The notes under the pieces: model-generated | Told to the model about the DNA's origin: nothing | Database searches by the model: none | Seen by the model: the letters and a program-made list of their open reading frames with translations, nothing else | Assembly (NCBI GenBank): GCA_019090405.1 | Contig: JAHRVZ010000382.1 | Span: 1-9,375, forward strand | Direction of reading: 5' to 3' | DNA from: Paracoccaceae bacterium | GTDB taxonomy: Bacteria > Pseudomonadota > Alphaproteobacteria > Rhodobacterales > Rhodobacteraceae | DNA length: 9,375 nt | Position numbers and translations under genes: made by a program | Part shown: piece after piece, positions 1-6,680 of the stretch | How the letters are laid out: each line of letters begins with the position of its first letter | How positions within the stretch are numbered: position 1 is the first letter of the stretch

Positions 1-333
1 GCTGCGTCTGATCCGCTAACCAAAGGACTGCCTGCGCAATTTGAAGTTTTTGTCGGGCACAAAGAGGCGGTGCAATCGCTGCCTCCGGGCTGCGTGCATA
101 TATTGTCCTCACAGCCCTGCCCGTTTCAGATGATTCGATATGGTCAGAACGTCTATGCCACACAGTTTCACCCCGAAGCCGATGCACGGGATTTTGAACA
201 GCGCATTCAGATATATCGCAATCACGGGTATTTCCCGCCTCATCAGGCCGACGCGTTGATTGAGATTTGCCACGGTGCGGATGTGACGGTTCCAGGGGAA
301 ATTCTGCGCCGGTTTGCAGCGCGTTATGGCTAG
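1..333 (+). CDS. Class I glutamine amidotransferase (GMP-synthase-like), C-terminal part
   Basis: The reading frame is open from the first base and ends at TAG 331-333, giving 110 residues; the N-terminus and the catalytic Cys lie outside the window. The visible part contains TQFHPEAD, with the His codon at 169-171 and the Glu codon at 175-177. These are the His and Glu of the Cys-His-Glu triad of class I (Triad) amidotransferases, which release ammonia from glutamine for transfer to a partner or acceptor. Just upstream, VGHKEAVQSLPPG matches the usual 'H.d.v..lP.g' segment before that motif. The end, ILRRFAARYG, resembles the C-terminus of stand-alone GMP-synthase-like amidotransferases, which are typically about 230-250 residues. 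The acceptor substrate cannot be read from this fragment. An internal GTG at 70 is not the start, because conserved sequence continues upstream of it. Confidence 0.88.
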   Translation, partial: AASDPLTKGLPAQFEVFVGHKEAVQSLPPGCVHILSSQPCPFQMIRYGQNVYATQFHPEADARDFEQRIQIYRNHGYFPPHQADALIEICHGADVTVPGEILRRFAARYG

Positions 334-356
334 AATTGTCTGATCCTGACAAAAGA

Positions 357-389
357 TGCCTTCGGCGAGAGTATTTTTTACGAGAAGAA
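357..389 (+). repeat. 33-bp intergenic repeat, copy A
   Basis: This element begins 23 bases after the stop of the amidotransferase gene. It matches a second copy at 7989-8021 in 29 of 33 positions; the differences are at 362/7994, 368/8000, 379/8011 and 384/8016. The core is TGCCTTCGGCGAGAGTATTT, followed by a T-rich run and an A/G-rich tail. Strings of this type (TGCCTCCGGCGGGAGTATTT and relatives) are, from memory, scattered between genes in Rhodobacteraceae. In this copy the hairpin possible in copy B is weakened: C363 faces A368 and T362 faces G369. Terminator function is therefore less convincing here than for copy B. Confidence 0.75.
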
Positions 390-460
390 TTGCAGGAAGG
401 CGTATTCATGTTAGCGTTTGTCGGCAATGAGAAGCCGGGTATCGGGAAAAAGTTGCGTTG

Positions 461-466
461 AAAGGG
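461..466 (+). promoter_or_regulatory. Ribosome binding site deciding the start of the DUF900 hydrolase
   Basis: AAAGGG at 461-466, continuing into GAA, is a purine-rich Shine-Dalgarno-like site 6 bases before GTG 473 and 9 before GTG 476. The longer alternative start, TTG at 458, would place this site inside the coding sequence and has no comparable site at the right distance. This favours a GTG start at 473 or 476. Confidence 0.5.
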
Positions 467-472
467 AACACT

Positions 473-1582
473 GTGGTGTTTTTTCGGTTCAAATTTGTGG
501 CGACTGCCCTGTTTCTGGTACTGATCCTAGCCGCCTGTTCAGGTCCTAAATATTTGATTGGTATTGACAATCCCGAACACCCTGCTGAATCCACGCAGGG
601 GGTTCGGTTGCATCAGATGTTCCTGTCGACCTCGCGCGCCAAATCAAGTGATCCCGCCATCTATTTTTCCGGAGAGCGATCAAAGACGCAGTCTTATGCG
701 CGTGTTATTGCCTCGATTCCACCAGACCACGAAATTGGTAAAATTGAACTGCCGGTCGGAAATATCCCCAACCCCAAGAAGGATTTCATGCTGATTGATC
801 CCGTTTTAATTGCTTCAGAGCGGGATTTCATAGCGCAGATGAACACGGCATTGGACCGTCGCCCCCGCGAACAGCGCGATGTTCTTGTTTTTATACATGG
901 TTATAATTATTCGCTGTCAGATGCGCTGATGCGAACGGCGCAATTTGTCGAGGATTCCGGGTATCAGGGCGTGCCGGTGCTGTTTTCCTGGGCGTCACGC
1001 GGGAATCCGTTGGAGTATGCATATGACATGAACAGCGCACTTCTTGCACGTGATGATCTGTCAAATTTGCTTAGCCTGCTCGAAAAAACCCGAGCTACGA
1101 ATTATGATATTGTGGCGCATTCCATGGGAAATCTGCTGCTGGTCGAAACAATTCGCCAGTTAAAGGAGGCGCGCGAATTTGATTGGCTTACAAAACTGGA
1201 TACGGTTGTCATGGCGGCTCCGGATATTGATTTTGATCTGTTTGCCAACACGTTGGAAAAACTGAAACCAGAAGAACACAAATTCTATGTCTTGGTTTCA
1301 GACAAGGACAGGGCGTTGAAATACGCCCGTTTGGTTGCCGGCGGTGTGGATCGACTTGGCGATTCCAATGCTCAGAAAGTGGCCTCTTTGGGCGTTATCG
1401 CGATTGATTTAAGCAGTGTGCATGACCCATCCAGCCTGCACCACGATACATTTACGGATTCGCCCGAAGTGGTGCAGTTGATCGGCAAACAAGTGATCGA
1501 GAACGAGAATTTTGGAATAAACCCGACTTCGGCTTTGGTTGATGTATTTGCCGACACCAAGATTGCGGTGTTTGGCAAGTAA
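473..1582 (+). CDS. Lipoprotein alpha/beta hydrolase, DUF900 type
   Basis: The product has 369 residues from GTG 473; TTG 458 would give 374 but is less well placed. The N-terminus is a lipoprotein signal: a basic start (FFRFK), a hydrophobic stretch, then the lipobox LAAC with Cys22, so the mature protein is probably membrane-anchored and faces the periplasm. The hydrolase fold shows VLVFIHGYN (about 138-145, oxyanion region), a GVPVLFSWAS strand, and the nucleophile elbow AHSMG with Ser217. Asp277 or Asp279 in VSDKDRAL and His323 or His324 in SLHHDTF are the likely remaining triad members. This pattern is that of the DUF900 esterase/lipase-like family, for which I know no established physiological substrate. 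Codons are more A/T-rich here (around 890-920, for example) than in the neighbouring genes. It stands alone: a 139-bp gap with a repeat precedes it, and it converges on the permease at 1648. Confidence 0.85.
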   Translation: MVFFRFKFVATALFLVLILAACSGPKYLIGIDNPEHPAESTQGVRLHQMFLSTSRAKSSDPAIYFSGERSKTQSYARVIASIPPDHEIGKIELPVGNIPNPKKDFMLIDPVLIASERDFIAQMNTALDRRPREQRDVLVFIHGYNYSLSDALMRTAQFVEDSGYQGVPVLFSWASRGNPLEYAYDMNSALLARDDLSNLLSLLEKTRATNYDIVAHSMGNLLLVETIRQLKEAREFDWLTKLDTVVMAAPDIDFDLFANTLEKLKPEEHKFYVLVSDKDRALKYARLVAGGVDRLGDSNAQKVASLGVIAIDLSSVHDPSSLHHDTFTDSPEVVQLIGKQVIENENFGINPTSALVDVFADTKIAVFGK

Positions 1583-1647
1583 CACGCACCACCAGCGGAA
1601 TTTTCGCAAACAATGGCACCTGTAGTGCGCAATGTGAGCGAAAGAAG

Positions 1648-3423
1648 CTAGAGCGGCCAGAGCAGCGGAATTAACAGCGAGGCCAGCACGCCAACGCTTA
1701 GGTTCAAAGGAATGCCAACGCGCAGGAAATCAGTGAACCGATACCCGCCTGGGCCATACACCATCATATTGGTCTGATAGCTGATCGGGGTCGCGAATGT
1801 GGCGCTTGCAGCCACCATCACCGCAATGACCAACGGGCGAGGATCAACGCCCAACGATGCTGCAAGACCGATGGCAACCGGCGTCAAAACCACGGCAACG
1901 GCGTGATTAACCATCTCGGACAATACCGACGTCAGCAGATATATCGCCCAGACTACGAAAAACGGGGAAAAGCCCATGATGTAAGGTGCAAATTTCCCGA
2001 CAATCATGTCAATCGCCCCGGAAGTTTCCAGCGCGGTTGCAACCGCCAGCATCGCAAATATCAACGCAAGCAATCGGCCATCGACAAAAGAAAATGCTTC
2101 TTCGGAGTCGATACAACGGGTCAGGAATACTGCCGCCATTGCCAGCACCGCAAGCAACAGGATCGGAGCCACACCCAACGCCGCAAGAATGACAATACCC
2201 GCCAGCGCGGCAATGGCGATGGGCGCGTGGCTGCGCCGGAATGCGCGGTCCGATGGTTTGGTGACATCGACCATTTCCATATCAACCGCCAACCGCTGGA
2301 TATCTTCGGGCGCGCCTTCCAATAGCAGCGTATCACCAACGCGCACCTGTAAATCATCAAGCTGCACGCCAATATTCTGGTTGCGCCGATGCACCGCCAA
2401 TACATAAACGCCATAGCGACGGCGCAGACGCAATGCCCCAAGAGTGCGCCCGACCATCCGGCAACCGGGTGTGATAAGCACCTCGACGGTCGAGGTTTCA
2501 ACGGCTGAAATCTGATCGACCCGTTTCAGTTCCTTGTTGGTTTGCAGGCTTAACAGTTCGGTCATCTGGGTGCGTAAAACCACCCGATCCCCGACCTGCA
2601 AAGCGACGCCTTTCATGTCCCGACGCAACGAAGTATCGCCCCGGATCACGTCGATCAGTCGCACCCCCTGACGTTTGAACAGTTGAACCCCCGACACCTC
2701 GCGTCCGATCAGGTTGCTATCGGGCGGAATGACTGCCTCGGTAAAGAACTTCATTGCCTTTCGGTCCGATAGCATTGTCGCCATGCTACTGCGATCCGGC
2801 AACAGACGCGGCGCAATAAAGCGCAGATAAATCGCGCCCCAGATCACCAGAATAATCGCCAGCGGGGTCACTTCAAAAATGGTAAACGGTTCAAGACCGC
2901 GCGCCCGTGCGACCCCATCCACAAGCAGGTTGGTAGATGTCCCGATCAATGTCAGACATCCGCCCAAAATGGCCGCATAACTAAGTGGAATCAACAACTT
3001 ACTGGCCGAGATTTTCAGCTTTCCCGACAGTTGGATGAACACCGGAATCATCACCACCACGACCGGGGTATTGTTCACAAATGCCGACGCCACCACGACA
3101 AACAACATGAGTGATCCAATGGCCACGGCAGGCCGGGCCTCGGCCTGAGACATGGCCAGTTGCGTGAACCATTCCAACGCCCCGGTGCGCACCAGTGCCC
3201 CCATGACAATGAACATAGCAGCAATGGTCCATGGGGCCGGGTTGGACAGCACATGCAGCGCGTCATCATAAGGTAAAACACCCAAAACAAGCATCGCTGC
3301 GGTCCCTGCAATGGCGACCACTTCGGCGGGATAACGCTCGCTCATGAACAGGGCGAACATTACTGCAACAATGACCATTGAAGTGATGGCGCTACCGGTC
3401 TCGGAAAGCTGAATAATGTCCAT
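1648..3423 (-). CDS. SLC13/DASS-type permease with two TrkA-C (RCK_C) domains
   Basis: This is a 591-residue integral membrane protein, starting at ATG 3423 behind a GGAAAAG site 7 bases away. N-terminal membrane segments span about 13-205 and C-terminal ones about 400-590. Between them lie two soluble TrkA-C-like repeats, about 225-305 and 310-390; each ends with a characteristic glycine-aspartate turn (LQVGDRVVL and VRVGDTLLL). Conserved helix-breaking motifs of the superfamily are visible: FVNNTP (115-120), GTSTNLLV (161-168), and in the second half ATPISYQTN (544-552) followed by YGPGGY. Related proteins carry anions such as sulfate or dicarboxylates, usually driven by Na+ or H+, and the TrkA-C domains are thought to be regulatory. 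The substrate cannot be told from sequence. It is the last member of the minus-strand run, 43 bases after the permease relic, and converges on the DUF900 gene with 65 bases between stops. Confidence 0.88.
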   Translation of the reverse strand: MDIIQLSETGSAITSMVIVAVMFALFMSERYPAEVVAIAGTAAMLVLGVLPYDDALHVLSNPAPWTIAAMFIVMGALVRTGALEWFTQLAMSQAEARPAVAIGSLMLFVVVASAFVNNTPVVVVMIPVFIQLSGKLKISASKLLIPLSYAAILGGCLTLIGTSTNLLVDGVARARGLEPFTIFEVTPLAIILVIWGAIYLRFIAPRLLPDRSSMATMLSDRKAMKFFTEAVIPPDSNLIGREVSGVQLFKRQGVRLIDVIRGDTSLRRDMKGVALQVGDRVVLRTQMTELLSLQTNKELKRVDQISAVETSTVEVLITPGCRMVGRTLGALRLRRRYGVYVLAVHRRNQNIGVQLDDLQVRVGDTLLLEGAPEDIQRLAVDMEMVDVTKPSDRAFRRSHAPIAIAALAGIVILAALGVAPILLLAVLAMAAVFLTRCIDSEEAFSFVDGRLLALIFAMLAVATALETSGAIDMIVGKFAPYIMGFSPFFVVWAIYLLTSVLSEMVNHAVAVVLTPVAIGLAASLGVDPRPLVIAVMVAASATFATPISYQTNMMVYGPGGYRFTDFLRVGIPLNLSVGVLASLLIPLLWPL

Positions 3424-3465
3424 ATAAATTCTTTTCCAAACCCGGGAGACGGGAGTTTAGTTCTG

Positions 3466-3714
3466 TTATGATAGGGTTTTACCGATTGAATCGTCTGGTG
3501 CAAGTGTATCATATTTGCGCGGTTGCACCAAAAACACACCAGCAAGCAGCAGTGCCCTTGCAGCCTGCAATATCGCAACAAATTGTTCTGACAACAGCAG
3601 CATGGCCCAAAGTATACCGGAACTGGTAACCAAATAGCTGACATGGACCGCAAAAATTCGCGCCCGCCTGACCTGTCAGTCAACCAAACAGACGATCCGC
3701 ATATTTCTGTTCAT
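3466..3714 (-). pseudogene. Relic of an EamA/DMT-family permease (C-terminal end kept)
   Basis: Reading from ATG 3714, which overlaps the phosphoesterase stop as ATGA, the frame codes for 12 residues (MNRNMRIVCLVD), then an in-frame TGA at 3678-3676, then 69 more codons to TAA 3468-3466. The 69-residue part is clearly membrane-protein-like: RIFAVHVSYLVTSSGILWAM, then LLLSEQF, a second hydrophobic segment, then LLAGVFLVQPR and a polar tail. This arrangement, '(S/A)YL.T..G.LWAMLLLGE' plus 'A.AL.L.GV.LV.PR', is the last two helices of EamA (DMT) drug/metabolite exporters, normally about 290-310 residues with ten helices. No plausible start codon with a ribosome site precedes the 69-residue part, and about eight helices are missing. 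It probably reflects internal deletion of a permease gene once translationally coupled to the phosphoesterase. What the first 12 codons derive from is uncertain. Confidence 0.65.
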
Positions 3715-4523
3715 GGAGTTGCGGCTTGTAAACGTCCGCCAACACGGATCATTCGCACCTTAGTTGCCGCACCACTGCGATCATCGGTTTCGACATAGAC
3801 GCCAGATAACGTTGCCTCGCCCAGCGCCGGGGTAAATCGCGATTTGTTCATTCCGGTGACAAAGCGGCGCATGGGTTCGGCCTTTTCCATGCCGATGACC
3901 GAATTATAGTCGCCACACATGCCTGCGTCGCTTAAATATCCGGTGCCTTTGGACAAAATCGTCGCATCCGCTGTCGGCACATGGGTATGGGTGCCAACCA
4001 CCAGACTGGCCCGTCCATCGCAATAATGCCCCATGGCCATTTTTTCAGAGGTGGCTTCGCAATGCATATCAACGATAACCGCCTGCGCCAGCCCGCCACG
4101 CGGGTGGGATTTCAAGACTGGTTCAATGGCTGAAAACGGATCGTCAAAGGCGCGTTTCATGAACACATTCCCCAGAACTTGGGTCACCAGAACTTTGCGC
4201 CCTTGTGAAGCATTGAACAACCGATACCCCTTGCCCGGAGCACCTTTGGCAAAGTTCAGGGGCCGGATAATGCGCGGCTCGCTTTCGATGAATTGCAGCA
4301 TGTCTTTTTGATCAAACGCATGATCGCCAAGGGTCAGACAGTCTGCGCCCGCATCCAGCAGCGCTTTGGCATGGCCCGAATTCAGTCCCATGCCACTGGT
4401 GGCGTTTTCGCCGTTGACCACAACAAAATCGAGCCGCCATTCGCGGCGTAACCGGGGCAGGTGTTCGGTGATTGCCGCGCGCCCTGCACGCCCCATCACA
4501 TCGCCAAGAAAAAGAAGTTTCAT
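3711..4523 (-). CDS. ymdB: TIGR00282/YmdB-type metallophosphoesterase
   Basis: The product has 270 residues from ATG 4523. An upstream in-frame TTG at 4559 would add 12 residues, but members of this family begin MKxLFLGDVMGRAGR, as this start does, and the resulting length is the family norm. The calcineurin-like metal site is visible in order: Asp8 (GDVMG), Glu39-Asn40 (NGENA), Asp67-His68 (GDHAFD), His154 (DMHCEATSEK), and His179 and His181 (GTHTHVPTAD). Most homologues, including Bacillus subtilis YmdB, have Asn at position 67, so Asp67 is unusual. Bacillus YmdB hydrolyses cyclic nucleotides in vitro and affects biofilm and RNA turnover; the alphaproteobacterial role is unknown. It is presumably cytoplasmic, with no signal peptide. 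It lies 64 bases downstream of the cyclo-ligase, probably in one transcript, and its stop overlaps the start of the permease relic. Confidence 0.9.
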   Translation of the reverse strand: MKLLFLGDVMGRAGRAAITEHLPRLRREWRLDFVVVNGENATSGMGLNSGHAKALLDAGADCLTLGDHAFDQKDMLQFIESEPRIIRPLNFAKGAPGKGYRLFNASQGRKVLVTQVLGNVFMKRAFDDPFSAIEPVLKSHPRGGLAQAVIVDMHCEATSEKMAMGHYCDGRASLVVGTHTHVPTADATILSKGTGYLSDAGMCGDYNSVIGMEKAEPMRRFVTGMNKSRFTPALGEATLSGVYVETDDRSGAATKVRMIRVGGRLQAATP

Positions 4524-4587
4524 AAACCTGTTGGTAGGCTGCGCTGATGGGAAGAACAAGGGCTGCGAAGCTGCACAGGCAACAGAT

Positions 4588-5160
4588 TCAATTCGAAAAT
4601 GTCAGCACACGTTTTTCTGTAACAATCATATCCAGCGGCTGGTCCGTGGGTTCCAGCGGCAATTCGCTGTCCTCTTGCGCATCAAACGCGAAACCAATCG
4701 CCAATGTTGCACGGTGATTGCGCAACTGTTCCAGCGTGCGGTCATAATACCCGCCACCATAGCCCAGCCTGCCACCCTGCGCATCAAAGGCCACCAGTGG
4801 CACAATCAGGATTTCCGGCTCAACGAAATCATCCGCCGTCGGGATCATCGCGCCAAACGGGCCTTGTTTCATCTCGCAATCCGGCTCCCAGCGGGAAAAC
4901 CGCAAAGGCAAACCCGCGGCCTCAATGACAGGTACAGACACGACGCCATGCGCTGCCGCTTCGGCCATGGCCGACAATGGGTCGATCTCGGTTCGGATTG
5001 GCATATAACCTGACAAGGCAACGCCTCGATAGCCTGCCAGAACCTCAGACAACAGACCCGCGCGGCCGGCCTGTGCGCCCTCATAGGCCAGTTTACGGCG
5101 CGCAAGGGCGGCGGTGCGGGCGGCAGCTTTGAGGACGGTCAGGACGGTCAGATCGCTCAC
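4588..5160 (-). CDS. ygfA: 5-formyltetrahydrofolate cyclo-ligase
   Basis: This 190-residue protein has the usual family length. It converts 5-formyltetrahydrofolate to 5,10-methenyltetrahydrofolate with ATP and Mg2+ in the cytoplasm, clearing an inhibitory folate and returning it to the one-carbon pool. Diagnostic features are the basic N-terminal helix (KAAARTAALARRK, 11-23), SGYMPIRTEIDP (50-61) with the folate-contacting Glu59 region, and the signature RLGYGGGYYDRTL (131-143) for ATP phosphate binding. The C-terminus, PLDMIVTEKRVLT, is also typical. The start is GTG 5160, overlapping the mgtE stop as GTGA with no clear ribosome site, so translation is likely coupled to mgtE. An exact 9-bp tandem duplication (aggacggtc, 5132-5140 and 5141-5149) makes the N-terminus read LTVLTV, adding three residues in frame. 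Confidence 0.95.
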   Translation of the reverse strand: MSDLTVLTVLKAAARTAALARRKLAYEGAQAGRAGLLSEVLAGYRGVALSGYMPIRTEIDPLSAMAEAAAHGVVSVPVIEAAGLPLRFSRWEPDCEMKQGPFGAMIPTADDFVEPEILIVPLVAFDAQGGRLGYGGGYYDRTLEQLRNHRATLAIGFAFDAQEDSELPLEPTDQPLDMIVTEKRVLTFSN

Positions 5161-6548
5161 ATGAACACCAGTGTTGCCAGACCAAGGAACGAAAAGAACC
5201 CGACGACATCGGTAAGCGTGGTCACAAACGTCCCGGATGCCAACGCCGGATCAACGCCAATTTTGTCCAGCAGCACAGGAATGGCGGTGCCGACAAATGC
5301 AGCTGTCAACATATTGATGACCAAAGCCGCCCCGACCACCGCGCCTAACCACGGCAAGCCGAACCACAAAATTCCGATTATTCCCATAATTGTTGCGAAC
5401 ACCGCCCCATTTATCAGCCCCACTGACAATTCACGCCGGATCACACGCAAGACGTTGGCATTGGTCAGGTTTTTGGTCGCCAGCGCCCGCACGGTCACAG
5501 TTAGTGACTGCGTACCCGCGTTGCCCCCCATCGAGGCGATAATTGGCATCAGAATGGCAAGCGAGACCAAATTGGAAATGGTGGCTTCGAAATTGACAAT
5601 CACCAGTGACGCCATAATTGCCGAAACCAGATTGACGCACAGCCATGGCAGGCGGTTTTTGCTGGTCTCGATGACATTATCCGAAACCGAACTTTCGCCA
5701 ACACCCGCAAGGCGCAAAATGTCCTCTTCGTGTTCTTCATCCAGAACCACCATTGCATCATCAATGGTAATGACCCCGACAAGGCGGCCGTCACCATCCA
5801 CGACAGGTGCGGAAATCAGGTGATACTGATTGAACGCATAGGCGACATCGCCTTCGTCCTGATCGGCCGGAATGACCTGAAAGACCAGTTCGGCCAGATC
5901 AAGCAAAGGCACGTCACGCCGCGCACCCATCAGTTTGCCAAGGGTGACATTGGCCACCGGATGCAGGCGCGGATCGACCAGCACGATGTGATAAAACTGT
6001 TCAGGCAATTTTTCAGAACTGCGCAGCATGTCGATAGCCTGACCAACGCTCCAGTGTTCCGGGGCCATAACGACCTCGCGCTGCATCAGGCGTCCGGCGG
6101 CGTTTTCAGGATAGCTCAGCGCCTGTTCAACAGCCACCCGGTCGGCGTCTTCCAGAGCGTCCAGAATGGCCTCTTGGCGGGGTTCGTCCAGATCCTCGAC
6201 CAGATCGACGACATCGTCGCTTTCCAGGTTGCGTACCGCGTCGGCCAGAACTTGTGGATGCAATGTGTCGATAATGTCTTCGCGCACGCCCTCTTCGAGT
6301 TCGGTCAGGATTTCTCCGTCAAACTCGGGGCCATAAAGGTCGATCAGCCGGGTCCGGTCCACGACGCTGATCTGTTCAAGCAGGTCAGCGATGTCAGCCG
6401 CGTGCAGCGGCTCCATCAGAGTGACCAGCTGATCGCGGTTTGCTTTGTCTACGGCAGCAAGGATTGCGGCAACGGTACTTCGGTCCAGCAGATAGGCATC
6501 GTCGTCCCCGGATTGCTCTGCCTGTTTTTGGTCAGAATTTGTGGTCAT
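5157..6548 (-). CDS. mgtE: Magnesium transporter MgtE
   Basis: The product has 463 residues from ATG 6548, preceded by AAGGGG 6 bases upstream. The frame extends to an ATG at 6617, but that extra sequence (MCDCHCFSLAA...) is unlike the family and lies in the promoter region. The order is the full MgtE architecture: a helical acidic MgtE_N domain (about 35-138), two CBS domains (about 143-265), a linking helix (about 268-292), and five membrane segments (about 300-463). MPIIASMGGNAGTQSL (334-349) is the conserved pore-lining motif. TLTDVVGFFSFLGLA (444-458) carries Asp447, equivalent to the Mg-binding Asp of the Thermus channel pore. In this family the acidic N and CBS domains bind Mg2+ and close the channel when cytosolic Mg2+ is high. 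It opens a tightly packed minus-strand run. Confidence 0.96.
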   Translation of the reverse strand: MTTNSDQKQAEQSGDDDAYLLDRSTVAAILAAVDKANRDQLVTLMEPLHAADIADLLEQISVVDRTRLIDLYGPEFDGEILTELEEGVREDIIDTLHPQVLADAVRNLESDDVVDLVEDLDEPRQEAILDALEDADRVAVEQALSYPENAAGRLMQREVVMAPEHWSVGQAIDMLRSSEKLPEQFYHIVLVDPRLHPVANVTLGKLMGARRDVPLLDLAELVFQVIPADQDEGDVAYAFNQYHLISAPVVDGDGRLVGVITIDDAMVVLDEEHEEDILRLAGVGESSVSDNVIETSKNRLPWLCVNLVSAIMASLVIVNFEATISNLVSLAILMPIIASMGGNAGTQSLTVTVRALATKNLTNANVLRVIRRELSVGLINGAVFATIMGIIGILWFGLPWLGAVVGAALVINMLTAAFVGTAIPVLLDKIGVDPALASGTFVTTLTDVVGFFSFLGLATLVFM

Positions 6549-6680
6549 GCCGGGCCCCTTTGCGATTGGATGCAAAATAGAAGAAGCTGCTAACGAAAAA
6601 CAATGACAATCACACAATTTACCTGAGGAATTCTGCGCTTTAGTCTGCCCAGCAGGTTCCGATAGGAAGGAAAATCACCC
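6549..6680. promoter_or_regulatory. Divergent intergenic region between mgtE and guaD
   Basis: Both flanking genes start from this 132-bp gap, so it should hold two outward promoters. Toward mgtE, the best candidate I see is TTGTTT (minus strand, 6603-6598) and TCTATT (6581-6576) with a 16-base spacer, ending 27 bases before the ATG. Toward guaD, ATGACA at 6603-6608 resembles a -35 box, but the sequence 17 bases on (AGGAAT) is a poor -10. AGGAAGGA at 6664-6671 is the guaD ribosome site. An imperfect dyad, CTGC-CCA-GCAG (6645-6655), sits just upstream of that site. I see no Mg2+ riboswitch-like structure. Individual boxes are weak matches; only the existence of a divergent promoter region is well supported. 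Confidence 0.4.

Noticed and set aside
418..445. Possible promoter TTGTCG...TATCGG upstream of the DUF900 gene
   Set aside because: The -10 match is poor and the spacer is 16 bases; not distinguishable from chance.
1583..1647. Small hairpin GCAC-CTGTA-GTGC between the convergent DUF900 and SLC13 genes
   Set aside because: It has only four base pairs and no T-run on either strand, so it does not support a terminator call.
3360..3683. 107-codon minus-strand frame overlapping the start of the SLC13 gene
   Set aside because: It is out of register with the recognisable DMT helices, its translation is rich in Cys and Trp with no family resemblance, and it runs into the 5' end of the permease gene.
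4524..4587. Searched for a 6S-type RNA beside the cyclo-ligase, as occurs in some proteobacteria
   Set aside because: The 64-bp gap downstream is too short for 6S RNA, and the upstream side is coding sequence of mgtE.
4366..5013. 215-codon plus-strand frame across the cyclo-ligase and phosphoesterase genes
   Set aside because: It lies opposite two well-identified genes and shows no motif or signal of its own.
5730..6593. Long plus-strand open frame (287 codons) antisense to mgtE
   Set aside because: It is the mirror of a clear, full-length MgtE. Its translation shows no recognisable domain and its start has no convincing ribosome site.
6549..6617. N-terminal extension of MgtE starting at ATG 6617
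   Set aside because: The extra residues are unlike MgtE N-termini, and the ATG at 6548 has a good ribosome site and gives a normal length.
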